Shown in pieces: positions 1-5,823 of a DNA stretch of 10,645 nucleotides (position 1 is its first letter; each line of letters opens with the position of its first letter). Below the pieces are notes generated by a model. That model was not told the DNA's origin and made no database searches. It saw nothing but the letters and a program-made list of their open reading frames with translations. Origin of the DNA: Chloroflexota bacterium (lineage in GTDB: Bacteria > Chloroflexota > Limnocylindria > Limnocylindrales > CSP1-4); NCBI GenBank assembly GCA_021801545.1, contig JAJYXX010000428.1, forward strand, positions 1 to 10,645. The letters are read 5' to 3'. The position numbers and the translations under genes are program-made.

Positions 1-1
1 C

Positions 2-181
2 CGCCGCTCCATCGAGCTCTCCGCCACGAAGTACTGCCCGGTCAGCGCGATGCTCTCGGCCGGCGACACGGAGATCCACCACCGCTACCGCGTCCGGCGC
101 ACGGGCGACCAGCCGCTCGAGGAGGAGAGCGAGGTGATCGTCACCGGACCGTACCAGCGCCCGGACGTCATCCGCTCCTGA
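2..181 (+). CDS. OsmC-family protein, C-terminal fragment
   Basis: The 3' end of a gene that begins before the window; 59 codons and a TGA remain. The fragment reads RRSIELSATKYCPVSAML and then GDTEIHHRYRV. The Leu-Ser-x-x-Lys-Tyr-Cys-x-Val-Ser stretch is typical of the second conserved cysteine region of OsmC/Ohr-like proteins, nearest the YhfA-like subgroup by its KYCxVS spelling. Family members are small cytoplasmic thiol proteins; OsmC and Ohr reduce organic hydroperoxides with a cysteine pair, while the YhfA-like branch has no settled role. Cys12 of the fragment would be the C-terminal member of that pair, and the first cysteine lies outside the window. The gene points toward the arginine operon but is separated from it by about 360 bp with hairpins and a separate operator, so it is probably its own transcription unit. 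The family call is good; the subgroup is less sure. Confidence 0.8.
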   Translation, partial: RRSIELSATKYCPVSAMLSAGDTEIHHRYRVRRTGDQPLEEESEVIVTGPYQRPDVIRS

Positions 182-398
182 AGCCACCGGCCAAGGGGAT
201 CCGGGGCTGCCCGGCAGGCTCTCGGCTTGCCTGCACGCCACACTCGGGCCCGCCCGGCCGGATCCTTGCGCCCGGTGTCGGAAAGCCGACCGGGCTTGCG
301 CACGGTGAAAGCAACCAACACCACGAGCGCCCCGACCGTCGAGCCAGCACCCTCACGTGCGGCGCGTCCGCCAGCGAGGCCCGCCGTCGAGGCCCGCT
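182..398. other. Intergenic spacer between the osmC-like gene and the arginine operator
   Basis: No convincing gene. The short open frames here lack ribosome binding sites and recognisable protein sequence. The spacer holds several inverted repeats: GGATCCGG (197-204) with CCGGATCC (258-265); inside it GCAGGC (214-219) with GCCTGC (229-234); then a compact hairpin at 271-294, listed separately. The first two are nested and could form one long arm in the RNA that follows the osmC-like stop codon. Base composition stays GC-rich until about 398, where the AT-richer operator starts. Confidence 0.6.
271..294 (+). terminator. Possible terminator hairpin after the osmC-like gene
   Basis: CCCG plus GTCGG pairs with CCGAC plus CGGG around an AAAG tetraloop, leaving a two-base GT bulge on the left arm. 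That is nine G/C-rich pairs about 90 bp after the osmC-like stop and upstream of the arginine operator. The position suits a transcription barrier between the two units. No T-run follows, so it would not be a classical intrinsic terminator. Confidence 0.3.
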
Positions 399-426
399 TG
401 CATGACTATGCAGCTTCATGTATAGT
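398..426 (+). promoter_or_regulatory. Probable sigma-70-type promoter of the arginine operon
   Basis: TATAGT at 421-426 matches the -10 consensus in five of six bases. TTGCAT at 398-403 lies exactly 17 bp upstream as a weak -35 (only TTG matches). Transcription would start near 432-434. Both elements lie inside the twin ARG-box operator, so a bound repressor would block RNA polymerase directly. The AT-rich island in GC-rich surroundings supports a regulatory role; the exact start site is inferred. Confidence 0.5.
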
Positions 427-432
427 CATACG
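399..432. promoter_or_regulatory. Tandem ArgR operator (two ARG boxes)
   Basis: Box 1 (399-412) is TGCAT, four bases GACT, then ATGCA: a perfect 5-4-5 palindrome. Box 2 (419-432) is TGTAT, AGTC, ATACG, which pairs in four of five positions. Their centres are 20 bp apart. E. coli ARG boxes have the same TGAAT-N4-ATTCA architecture and occur as pairs about 20-21 bp apart on one face of the DNA, where one ArgR hexamer spans both. Together the boxes also form a larger inverted repeat, TGACTATGCA (403-412) against TGTATAGTCA (419-428), with nine of ten positions matching. An argR gene lies in the operon just downstream, so autoregulation by arginine-bound ArgR is likely. Confidence 0.75.
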
Positions 433-435
433 CCC

Positions 436-546
436 ATGACGGCAGCCCACCCCGGTCCAGGCACCTCCCACGTGGCGACCTCCGGCGAGAGGTCTCGCGC
501 GACCGTGAGCGCGCGCCACGTGAGCCCGGTCCACGTCGACCGATGA
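436..546 (+). CDS. Candidate 36-codon leader ORF before argC
   Basis: ATG at 436 lies only a few bases after the predicted transcription start, so this ORF would be read from a nearly leaderless mRNA. It runs 36 codons with about 86% G or C at third positions (31 of 36). It stops at TGA 544-546, which overlaps the presumed argC ATG 543-545 as ATGA, the same coupling arrangement seen at argB/argR and argR/argG. The peptide starts MTAAHPGPGTSHV and has four arginines (codons AGG 490, CGC 496, CGC 514, CGA 541); the last is the final sense codon. It matches no family I know. It could be an arginine-responsive or coupling leader peptide, or a chance frame inside a structured leader. Confidence 0.35.
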   Translation: MTAAHPGPGTSHVATSGERSRATVSARHVSPVHVDR

Positions 547-586
547 CGACCGGGGTGGACGGCCGGCCTGGGCACAGGCCGGCCGT
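447..586 (+). promoter_or_regulatory. Candidate structured RNA leader of argC
   Basis: Five perfect pairings can coexist. P1: CCACCCCGGTC (447-457) with GACCGGGGTGG (548-558). P2: CACGTGGCG (469-477) with CGCCACGTG (514-522). P3: GCGAG (485-489) with CTCGC (494-498). P4: CGGTC (527-531) with GACCG (538-542). P5: a 12-bp hairpin at 559-586. P1 would close a junction carrying the P2/P3 arm and P4, and P5 would stack directly on P1 (positions 558 and 559 are adjacent). The presumed argC ATG (543-545) falls in the gap between P4 and P1. I recognise no known riboswitch class. In GC-rich DNA some pairing is expected by chance, so the whole fold is tentative; P5 and P1 are the strongest parts. Confidence 0.35.
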
Positions 587-1682
587 GACGCTCGGGAAGG
601 CAGGCGGAGACGCACCGGATCGCGCGATCCGGGTGGCCATCGTCGGGGCGACCGGGTACGTCGGCGCCGAGCTGATCCGGATCCTCGATCGCCACCCGAA
701 CGTGGATCTCGTCGGCCTCGTCGCCCGCGGACGCGAGGACGAGCCGATCGGCGCCACCCACGCCCATCTGGCCGGCACCGGCCTCGCGGTCGACCAGGCG
801 ACCCCTGAGGCGGATGCCGTCTTCCTCGCCCTGCCCCATGGCGCCGCAGCCGCGCTCGTACCCGGCCTCGTCGCCGGCGGCACGCGGGTCATCGACCTCG
901 GACCGGACTTCCGCCTCCGCGACCCCGCCGACTACCCGCGCTGGTACGGCTTCGAGCACCCCGCCCCGGAGCTCCTCGCCCAGGCGGTCTACGGCCTGCC
1001 GGAGCTGCATCGCGACGAGCTCCGCGACCTCGCCGGCGCCCCGGTCGCGATCGTCGGAGCGCCGGGCTGCTATCCGACCGCGACGCTCCTCGCCCTCGCC
1101 CCGCTCGCCCGAGCCGGTCTGATCGGCGACCTCGTCGTGGACGCGAAGAGCGGCGTGTCGGGCGCCGGCCGCGAGCCAAAGCTCGAGACGATGTTCGGCG
1201 AGGTGAACGAGAGCGTCCGCGCCTACGGAATCGGCGGCCACCGCCACGTTGCCGAGATGGAGCAGGAGCTCGCCGAGCTCGGTCGGCGCGGTCCGCTCCA
1301 CGACCCGGGAGCCAATCCCGGTGCCCGGCTCGTCGACTTCCTGCCCCACCTCGTGCCGATGACGCGCGGCATCCTCGCGGCCTGCCACGTCCGGCCAACG
1401 CGGCCGGTCAGCCAGGCGGAGCTCGACGCGCTCTACGCCGAGACGTACGCCACGGAGCCGTTCGTCGCGGTCGTCACCTCTCCGCCGGCGACGAAGCACG
1501 TCCTGGGCAGCAACACCTGCCGGGTCTACGTTCGGCTCGACGAGCGGACCGCCCGCATTCTCGCGATCGGGGTGATCGACAACCTCGTCAAAGGCGCCGC
1601 CGGCCAGGCGGTCCAGGCGTTCAACATCGTCCACAGGCTCGACGAGCGGACCGGCCTGGAGCAGCACCCCCTCGCACCTTGA
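543..1682 (+). CDS. argC: N-acetyl-gamma-glutamyl-phosphate reductase
   Basis: ArgC reduces N-acetylglutamyl 5-phosphate to the semialdehyde with NADPH, the third step of arginine synthesis, in the cytoplasm. The Rossmann loop GATGYVGAEL lies at residues 35-44. The active-site cysteine is Cys176 in GAPGCYPT (172-179). The family's HRH motif is at 233-235, with His235 as the likely catalytic base, and DNLVKGAAGQAVQAFN (346-361) is the conserved C-terminal helix. The length (379) exceeds the usual ~345 because about 28 poorly conserved residues precede IRVAIVG. The ATG at 543 overlaps the stop of the upstream short ORF and has no Shine-Dalgarno sequence. GTG 585 or GTG 633 are in-frame alternatives, neither with a good ribosome site. 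It is the first gene of the operon, probably repressed by ArgR at 399-432. Function is secure; the start is not. Confidence 0.95.
   Translation: MTTGVDGRPGHRPAVTLGKAGGDAPDRAIRVAIVGATGYVGAELIRILDRHPNVDLVGLVARGREDEPIGATHAHLAGTGLAVDQATPEADAVFLALPHGAAAALVPGLVAGGTRVIDLGPDFRLRDPADYPRWYGFEHPAPELLAQAVYGLPELHRDELRDLAGAPVAIVGAPGCYPTATLLALAPLARAGLIGDLVVDAKSGVSGAGREPKLETMFGEVNESVRAYGIGGHRHVAEMEQELAELGRRGPLHDPGANPGARLVDFLPHLVPMTRGILAACHVRPTRPVSQAELDALYAETYATEPFVAVVTSPPATKHVLGSNTCRVYVRLDERTARILAIGVIDNLVKGAAGQAVQAFNIVHRLDERTGLEQHPLAP
559..586 (+). repeat. 12-bp perfect hairpin at the 5' end of argC
   Basis: ACGGCCGGCCTG (559-570) pairs perfectly with CAGGCCGGCCGT (575-586) around a GGCA loop. Of the twelve pairs, nine are G-C in the central run and the outer pair is A-T. 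The hairpin begins 13 bases after the ATG at 543, and its right arm contains the first two bases of the in-frame alternative start GTG 585-587. No T-run follows, so it does not look like an intrinsic terminator. Confidence 0.7.
615..632. repeat. 18-bp perfect palindrome at the start of the ArgC core
   Basis: CCGGATC (615-621), GCGC, GATCCGG (626-632) is self-complementary over all 18 bases. As RNA it would be a 7-bp stem with a GCGC loop. It lies across the codons just before the Val-Ala-Ile-Val-Gly strand of ArgC. Similar GATCCGG runs occur in nearby coding sequence (around 675), so codon choice alone could explain it. Confidence 0.4.
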
Positions 1683-1710
1683 ACCACCACCGACCGAGGA
1701 CCGCCAGCCG

Positions 1711-3096
1711 ATGACCGACTCACCCACGCTCACCCGGGAGCTCCCCGCCTACCCGTTCACGCTTCCCGCGGTAGAACGACGGGCAGCAATGCCTGGCGGT
1801 TTCCTGGCCGGGGGGCTCGCGGCCGGGATCAAGCGCTCGGGCAGGCCCGACCTGGCGATCGTGCGTTCGATCGATGGGCCGGTCGCCACGGCCGCTGTCT
1901 TCACCCCGAACGCGTTCGCCGCCGCCCCCGTCCGGCTCAGCCAGGCCCACCTCGCCGCCACCGAGCCGGTCGGGCAGGGCCGCTTCGGCTGGAGCGAGGC
2001 GATCATCGCCACGAGTGGGAGCGCGAACGCCGCGACCGGGCCGGCCGGTGATGCCGACCAGGTCGCGATCGCCACGATGCTCGCCGACGCGCTCGCCGCC
2101 GCGCCCGAGCAGACGCTCGCGCTCTCGACCGGCGTCATCGGCACCCGGCTGCCACTCGACAAGGTTCGGGCCGGGATCGCGGCGCTCGCCGAGGGCGGTC
2201 TCGCCCCGACCCCGGAGAACCTCGAGGCAGCCGCGATCGCCCTGCGCACGACCGACTCCACGACCAAGCTCGCCACCGTCATCCTCGAGCTGCCCGGGCC
2301 AGACGGCCGGGACGTCACCGTCACCGTCTCCGGGATCGCCAAGGGGGTCGGGATGATCCACCCCCGGATGGCCACGATGCTCGCGATCGTGCTCACCGAC
2401 GCCAGCGTCGGGCCGTCCGTCCTCCACGGGCTCCTCCGCGGCGCGACGGCCCGGACCTGGGACCAGCTCTCGGTCGACGGGGACACGAGCACGAACGACA
2501 CCGTTTTCCTCCTCGCCTCCGGCGCGGCCGGGTCGGCGCCCGTCGAGGCCGGCACCGAGACGGCTGCGACGCTCGGCCGCGCCATCGAGGCGGTCGCTCG
2601 CGACCTCGCCCGTCAGCAGGCCGCTGACGGCGAGGGCGCCACGACCCTCCTCACCTGCCAGGTGACCGGCGCCGATGACGACGCCGCTGCCCGCGCCGTC
2701 GCCCGGGCGGTCGTCTCGAGCAGCCTCGTCAAGGCCGCGGTGCACGGGCGCGATCCGAACTGGGGCCGGATCGCCGGCGCGGCCGGCAACGCCCGTCTCG
2801 CCGAGCCGGCCGTCCTCGAGGCCGGCGGGCTCGCCCCGGCCGAGGCGCGGACACGTGGCGGCAGCCCGGCCCACGTCGACCCGGCCCGGTTGCGGATCGC
2901 GATCGCGGGCACGCTCGTCTACGACGGGGCGGCCGGCGGCCCGCTCGAGTTCGACCCGGCTGCGGTCCGGGCGGCGATGGAGGCGCCCGAGACGCTCGTC
3001 CGGCTCGACCTCGGCCTCGGTGACGGCCGGGGCGAGGCGTTCGGCTGCGACCTCACCGAGACGTACGTCATCGAGAACTCGGAGTACACCACGTGA
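1711..3096 (+). CDS. argJ: Glutamate N-acetyltransferase / possibly bifunctional ornithine acetyltransferase
   Basis: ArgJ transfers the acetyl group of N-acetylornithine to glutamate, releasing ornithine and recycling acetyl. Some members also use acetyl-CoA to make the first N-acetylglutamate; which type this is cannot be told from sequence alone. The proenzyme cleaves itself before a threonine: KGVGMIHPRMATML lies at 211-224 and the nucleophile is Thr222. TGVIGTRLPLD (140-150) is the oxyanion region. DTSTNDT (258-264) and HGRDPNWGRIAGAAG (345-359) are conserved substrate-site segments, and the end NSEYTT fits the family's ...DYTT terminus. At 461 residues it is longer than the usual ~400: about 26 extra N-terminal residues (Met27 at 1789 is an alternative start) and a loop near 370-390. 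GAGGA at 1696-1700 supports ATG 1711. It lies 28 bp after argC. Confidence 0.95.
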   Translation: MTDSPTLTRELPAYPFTLPAVERRAAMPGGFLAGGLAAGIKRSGRPDLAIVRSIDGPVATAAVFTPNAFAAAPVRLSQAHLAATEPVGQGRFGWSEAIIATSGSANAATGPAGDADQVAIATMLADALAAAPEQTLALSTGVIGTRLPLDKVRAGIAALAEGGLAPTPENLEAAAIALRTTDSTTKLATVILELPGPDGRDVTVTVSGIAKGVGMIHPRMATMLAIVLTDASVGPSVLHGLLRGATARTWDQLSVDGDTSTNDTVFLLASGAAGSAPVEAGTETAATLGRAIEAVARDLARQQAADGEGATTLLTCQVTGADDDAAARAVARAVVSSSLVKAAVHGRDPNWGRIAGAAGNARLAEPAVLEAGGLAPAEARTRGGSPAHVDPARLRIAIAGTLVYDGAAGGPLEFDPAAVRAAMEAPETLVRLDLGLGDGRGEAFGCDLTETYVIENSEYTT

Positions 3097-3127
3097 GCCC
3101 GCGGTTCGCCGCGGCCGGAGGCCGCCG

Positions 3128-3916
3128 ATGAGCGAAGTTCTCGTCGTCAAGCTCGGCGGGACGACGATCGCCGAGCAGCGCCAGGTCCTCGACGAGATCG
3201 CCGCGATCGCCCGTCACCGGCCGATCGTCCTCGTCCACGGCGGCGGCCGCCGGATCAGCGAATGGCTCGAGCGCCTCGGCGTTCCAAGCCGCTTCGAGAA
3301 CGGGCTGCGGGTCACCGACGCGGCGTCGCTCGAGGTCGCGGCCGCCGTCCTGCGCGGCGTCGTCAACAGTGAGCTCGTGGCAGGCCTCCGTGACCTCGGG
3401 GTCGACGCGGTCGGCCTCTCGGGCGTCGACGGCGGCCTCCTGATCGCCGAGCGGATCCCCGGGATGGGCCTCGTCGCCCACGTCGTCGGGCTGCGGCGCG
3501 ACCTCCTCGACGCCATCCTCGTGGGTGGCCAGGTCCCCGTCGTTGCACCGCTCGCGCGCGACGAGCAGGGCGTTGTGTGCAACGTGAACGCCGACGACGT
3601 GGCGGCCGGGATCGCCGCCGGCCTCGGCGCTCGCCAGCTCGTCCTCCTGACCGACGTCGACGGTGTCCACGGCCCCGACGGAACGCGCCTCGCCACGCTC
3701 ACGGCCGGGGAGGCGGAGACCCTGATCGAGAGCGGCGTGATCGGGGGTGGGATGGTGCCGAAGATCCGGGCCGCCCTTGCCGCCCTCACCTGGGAGGGCG
3801 CCGAGGCCGTGATCGCCGACGCGGGCGCCCCGCGCGCCCTCGAACGTGCCCTCAACGACCCGACGTTCGGGACGCGGATCACCGCCGGTCGGACCGCGCA
3901 CGCGGGCGTGGCATGA
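3128..3916 (+). CDS. argB: Acetylglutamate kinase, short form
   Basis: ArgB phosphorylates N-acetylglutamate with ATP, the step before ArgC. Amino-acid-kinase motifs are in order: VKLGG at 7-11 (Lys8), HGGG at 37-40, substrate-binding LRVTD at 60-64 (Arg61), NVNADD at 152-157, LTDVDGV at 174-180 and GGGMVPK at 206-212 (Lys212). GGAGG at 3117-3121, six bases before ATG 3128, fixes the start; the open frame upstream is only an overlap with argJ. At 262 residues it begins directly at the first beta strand. It lacks the N-terminal helix that builds the arginine-inhibited hexamer in longer kinases, so it resembles the E. coli-type dimer, which arginine does not inhibit. The gap to argJ is 31 bp, and its stop overlaps argR as ATGA. 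LysZ-like use in lysine synthesis is an unlikely alternative given the neighbours. Confidence 0.93.
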   Translation: MSEVLVVKLGGTTIAEQRQVLDEIAAIARHRPIVLVHGGGRRISEWLERLGVPSRFENGLRVTDAASLEVAAAVLRGVVNSELVAGLRDLGVDAVGLSGVDGGLLIAERIPGMGLVAHVVGLRRDLLDAILVGGQVPVVAPLARDEQGVVCNVNADDVAAGIAAGLGARQLVLLTDVDGVHGPDGTRLATLTAGEAETLIESGVIGGGMVPKIRAALAALTWEGAEAVIADAGAPRALERALNDPTFGTRITAGRTAHAGVA

Positions 3917-4473
3917 GCGCGATCACGAAGTTCGAGCGCCAGCGGACGATCCGCGAGCTCGTCGCCCGCGGCTCGGTCGGCAGCCAGGAGGAGCTCGCCG
4001 AGGCGCTCCGGGCGCGCGGGTTCGCCGTCACCCAGGCGACCGTCAGCCGCGACATCACCGAGCTCGGGCTGGTCAAAGTCGCCCGGGGGGACCGGCACAT
4101 CTACCTCGCCCCCGAGGACCTCGCCCCGCCGCCGTCGCCGGCCGCCGTGAGCGACGAGCGCCTGCGGCGGATCCTGGCCGACATCCCGGTCCGGATCGGC
4201 CGGAGCGGCCTCATCCTGCTCCTGATCAGCTCGCCGGGCAGCGCGAGCGCGCTCGGCCAGGCGATCGACGAGTCGTCGCTCGATGACCAGGAAGGGACGC
4301 TCGCCGGTGACAACACGCTCCTCGTCCTGTTCGCCGACGAGGCCCGCCTGGAGCGCTGGCTGGCCCGCTTCCGCGCCCTCCAGGGCCTGCCGGTCGAGGC
4401 GGCCGGTGTCTTCAGCCCAGGTTCCACCGCGTCCCGTCCGCTCTCTCGCCCCACGATGGAGGTTTCTCGATGA
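3913..4473 (+). CDS. argR: Arginine repressor ArgR
   Basis: A 186-residue transcription factor that binds ARG boxes as a hexamer when arginine is bound. The N-terminal winged helix-turn-helix spans about 1-65, with the recognition helix in TQATVSRDITELGLVKV (40-56; Ser45-Arg46 are the usual base contacts). After a Pro-rich linker (70-80), the oligomerisation and arginine domain follows (about 83-170), with SSPGSASALGQAID at 106-119 and GTLAGDNTLLV at 128-138. In E. coli ArgR the corresponding loop is GDDT, whose two aspartates bind arginine; here the second is Asn134. The start overlaps the argB stop (ATGA 3913-3916) without a clear ribosome site, which suggests translational coupling. Its likely target is the operator at 399-432, so it would repress itself with the operon. 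The C-terminal ~16 residues look unstructured. Confidence 0.94.
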   Translation: MSAITKFERQRTIRELVARGSVGSQEELAEALRARGFAVTQATVSRDITELGLVKVARGDRHIYLAPEDLAPPPSPAAVSDERLRRILADIPVRIGRSGLILLLISSPGSASALGQAIDESSLDDQEGTLAGDNTLLVLFADEARLERWLARFRALQGLPVEAAGVFSPGSTASRPLSRPTMEVSR

Positions 4474-5759
4474 ACAAGGTCGTCCTCGCCTACTCCGGGG
4501 GTCTCGACACCTCGGTCGCCGTCGCCTGGCTGCGCGAGCAGTACGGCGTCGAGGTCGTCACCCTCACCGTCGACGTCGGGGGCGGCTCGCTCCGCGAAGG
4601 CGTCGAACAGCGGGCGATGAGCGCGGGCGCCTCGAAAGCGTACGTCGTCGACGCCCGCGAGCGGTTCGTCACCGACTTCGTCTGGCCGCACCTCCAGGCG
4701 AGCGCGCTCTACCAGGGCGTCTACCCGCTCGCCACCGCCCTCGCCCGGCCGCTGATCGCCCAGCTCCTCGTCGAGGTCGCCCAGAAGGAGGGCGCCGACG
4801 CGGTCGCCCACGGCTCGACCGGCAAGGGCAACGACCAGGTCCGCTTCGACGTCGCCGTCCACGCCCTCGATCCCGCCCTCGAGGTGGTCGCTCCCCTGCG
4901 GGTCGGGATGGGCCTGTCGCGGGATCAGGAGATCGACTACGCGATCGCGCGGGGGATCGAGATCCCGATCACCAAGGCGTCCCCGTACTCGATCGACGTC
5001 AACCTCTGGGGCCGCTCGTGCGAAACGGGCGTCCTCGAGGACCCGTGGCTGACACCGCCCGCCGACGCCTACGAGTGGACGGTCGATCCGTCAGCGGCGC
5101 CGCCCGCGGTCGAGGTCGTGATCCTGTTCGAGGGCGGCGTCCCGGTCGGGCTCGACGGGGAACGGCTCGGCCCGGTCGAGCTCGTCGATCGGCTCCAGGC
5201 ACTCGCCGGCGCCCACGGTGTCGGCCGGATCGACCACGTCGAGGACCGCCTGGTCGGAATCAAGAGCCGCGAGATCTACGAGGCGCCCGCGGCGACCGTC
5301 CTGCACAAGGCCCACCGGGCGCTGGAAGGCCTGACGCTCACGAAGGACACGCTGCGCTTCAACCGCCTCGTCGCCGACGAGCTGGCGCAGCTCACGTATG
5401 ACGGGCTCTGGTTCAGCGCCCTCCATCGGGACCTGCGCGGCTATGCCGCCTCCTCGCAGCGCGTCGTCTCGGGCGAGGTCCGGATGCGCCTCGACCACGG
5501 CAATGCGATCGTGACCGGGCGACGCTCGCCGCTCTCGCTCTACGACAAGAACCTCGCCACGTACGACGAGGGCGACGCGTTCGATCACGCGAGCGCGGTC
5601 GGGTTCATCGAGATCTTCGGCCTGCCGCTCCGGGTCGAGGCCGCGCGCCACGGCGCAGTCGGCAAGCACCACGGTGCCGCCTGGACGTGGACCGAGCCGC
5701 TCCTCGCGTCCCTGCCGACGACGGTCGCCGAGCGCGAGGGGGCCGGTACGGCGGGCTGA
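4470..5759 (+). CDS. argG: Argininosuccinate synthase
   Basis: ArgG condenses citrulline and aspartate with ATP to argininosuccinate, the penultimate arginine step, in the cytoplasm. The ATP pyrophosphatase loop SGGLDTS is at 9-15. HGSTGKGNDQVRF (114-126) and SIDVNLWGRSCETGVLEDPW (174-193) bind citrulline and aspartate, and GIKSREIYEAPAATVLHKAH (263-282) and FDHASAVGFIEIFGLPLRV (371-389) complete the C-terminal domain. The length (429) is slightly above the usual ~400. GGAGG at 4458-4462, seven bases before ATG 4470, is the best Shine-Dalgarno in the operon, and the start also overlaps the argR stop as ATGA. It is the last gene of the operon; argH, which often follows, is absent and a convergent gene lies 64 bp away. 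Confidence 0.96.
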   Translation: MNKVVLAYSGGLDTSVAVAWLREQYGVEVVTLTVDVGGGSLREGVEQRAMSAGASKAYVVDARERFVTDFVWPHLQASALYQGVYPLATALARPLIAQLLVEVAQKEGADAVAHGSTGKGNDQVRFDVAVHALDPALEVVAPLRVGMGLSRDQEIDYAIARGIEIPITKASPYSIDVNLWGRSCETGVLEDPWLTPPADAYEWTVDPSAAPPAVEVVILFEGGVPVGLDGERLGPVELVDRLQALAGAHGVGRIDHVEDRLVGIKSREIYEAPAATVLHKAHRALEGLTLTKDTLRFNRLVADELAQLTYDGLWFSALHRDLRGYAASSQRVVSGEVRMRLDHGNAIVTGRRSPLSLYDKNLATYDEGDAFDHASAVGFIEIFGLPLRVEAARHGAVGKHHGAAWTWTEPLLASLPTTVAEREGAGTAG

Positions 5760-5823
5760 GCGAAGGCGCTTCTCAGGGTCGAGGGCCGCCGGAACGGCAC
5801 GCGATCGAGGTGCCCGAGAGCTA

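Noticed and set aside
559..586. The 12-bp hairpin as an intrinsic terminator (classical attenuator)
   Set aside because: No T-run follows; the sequence after the stem is GC-rich coding sequence. A translational or pausing role is more plausible.
2675..3127. Upstream extension of the argB frame to 2675
   Set aside because: It overlaps the conserved end of argJ in another frame and encodes Arg/Pro/Ser-rich filler; the Shine-Dalgarno at 3117-3121 marks the true start.
426..3901. Very long open frames on the minus strand opposite argC, argJ and argB (for example 426-1733, 1720-3150, 3068-3901)
   Set aside because: They mirror the real genes in a high-G+C sequence, consist of Arg/Gly/Ala/Asp-rich low-complexity protein without motifs, and the plus-strand frames carry full catalytic motif sets.
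3577..3912. Upstream extension of the argR frame to 3577
   Set aside because: It lies out of frame within argB and is low-complexity; ArgR homology begins at the ATGA overlap at 3913.
5762..5772. GAAG-GCG-CTTC hairpin between argG and the convergent gene as a bidirectional terminator
   Set aside because: Only four base pairs and no T-run on either side; I see no convincing terminator in this 64-bp gap.
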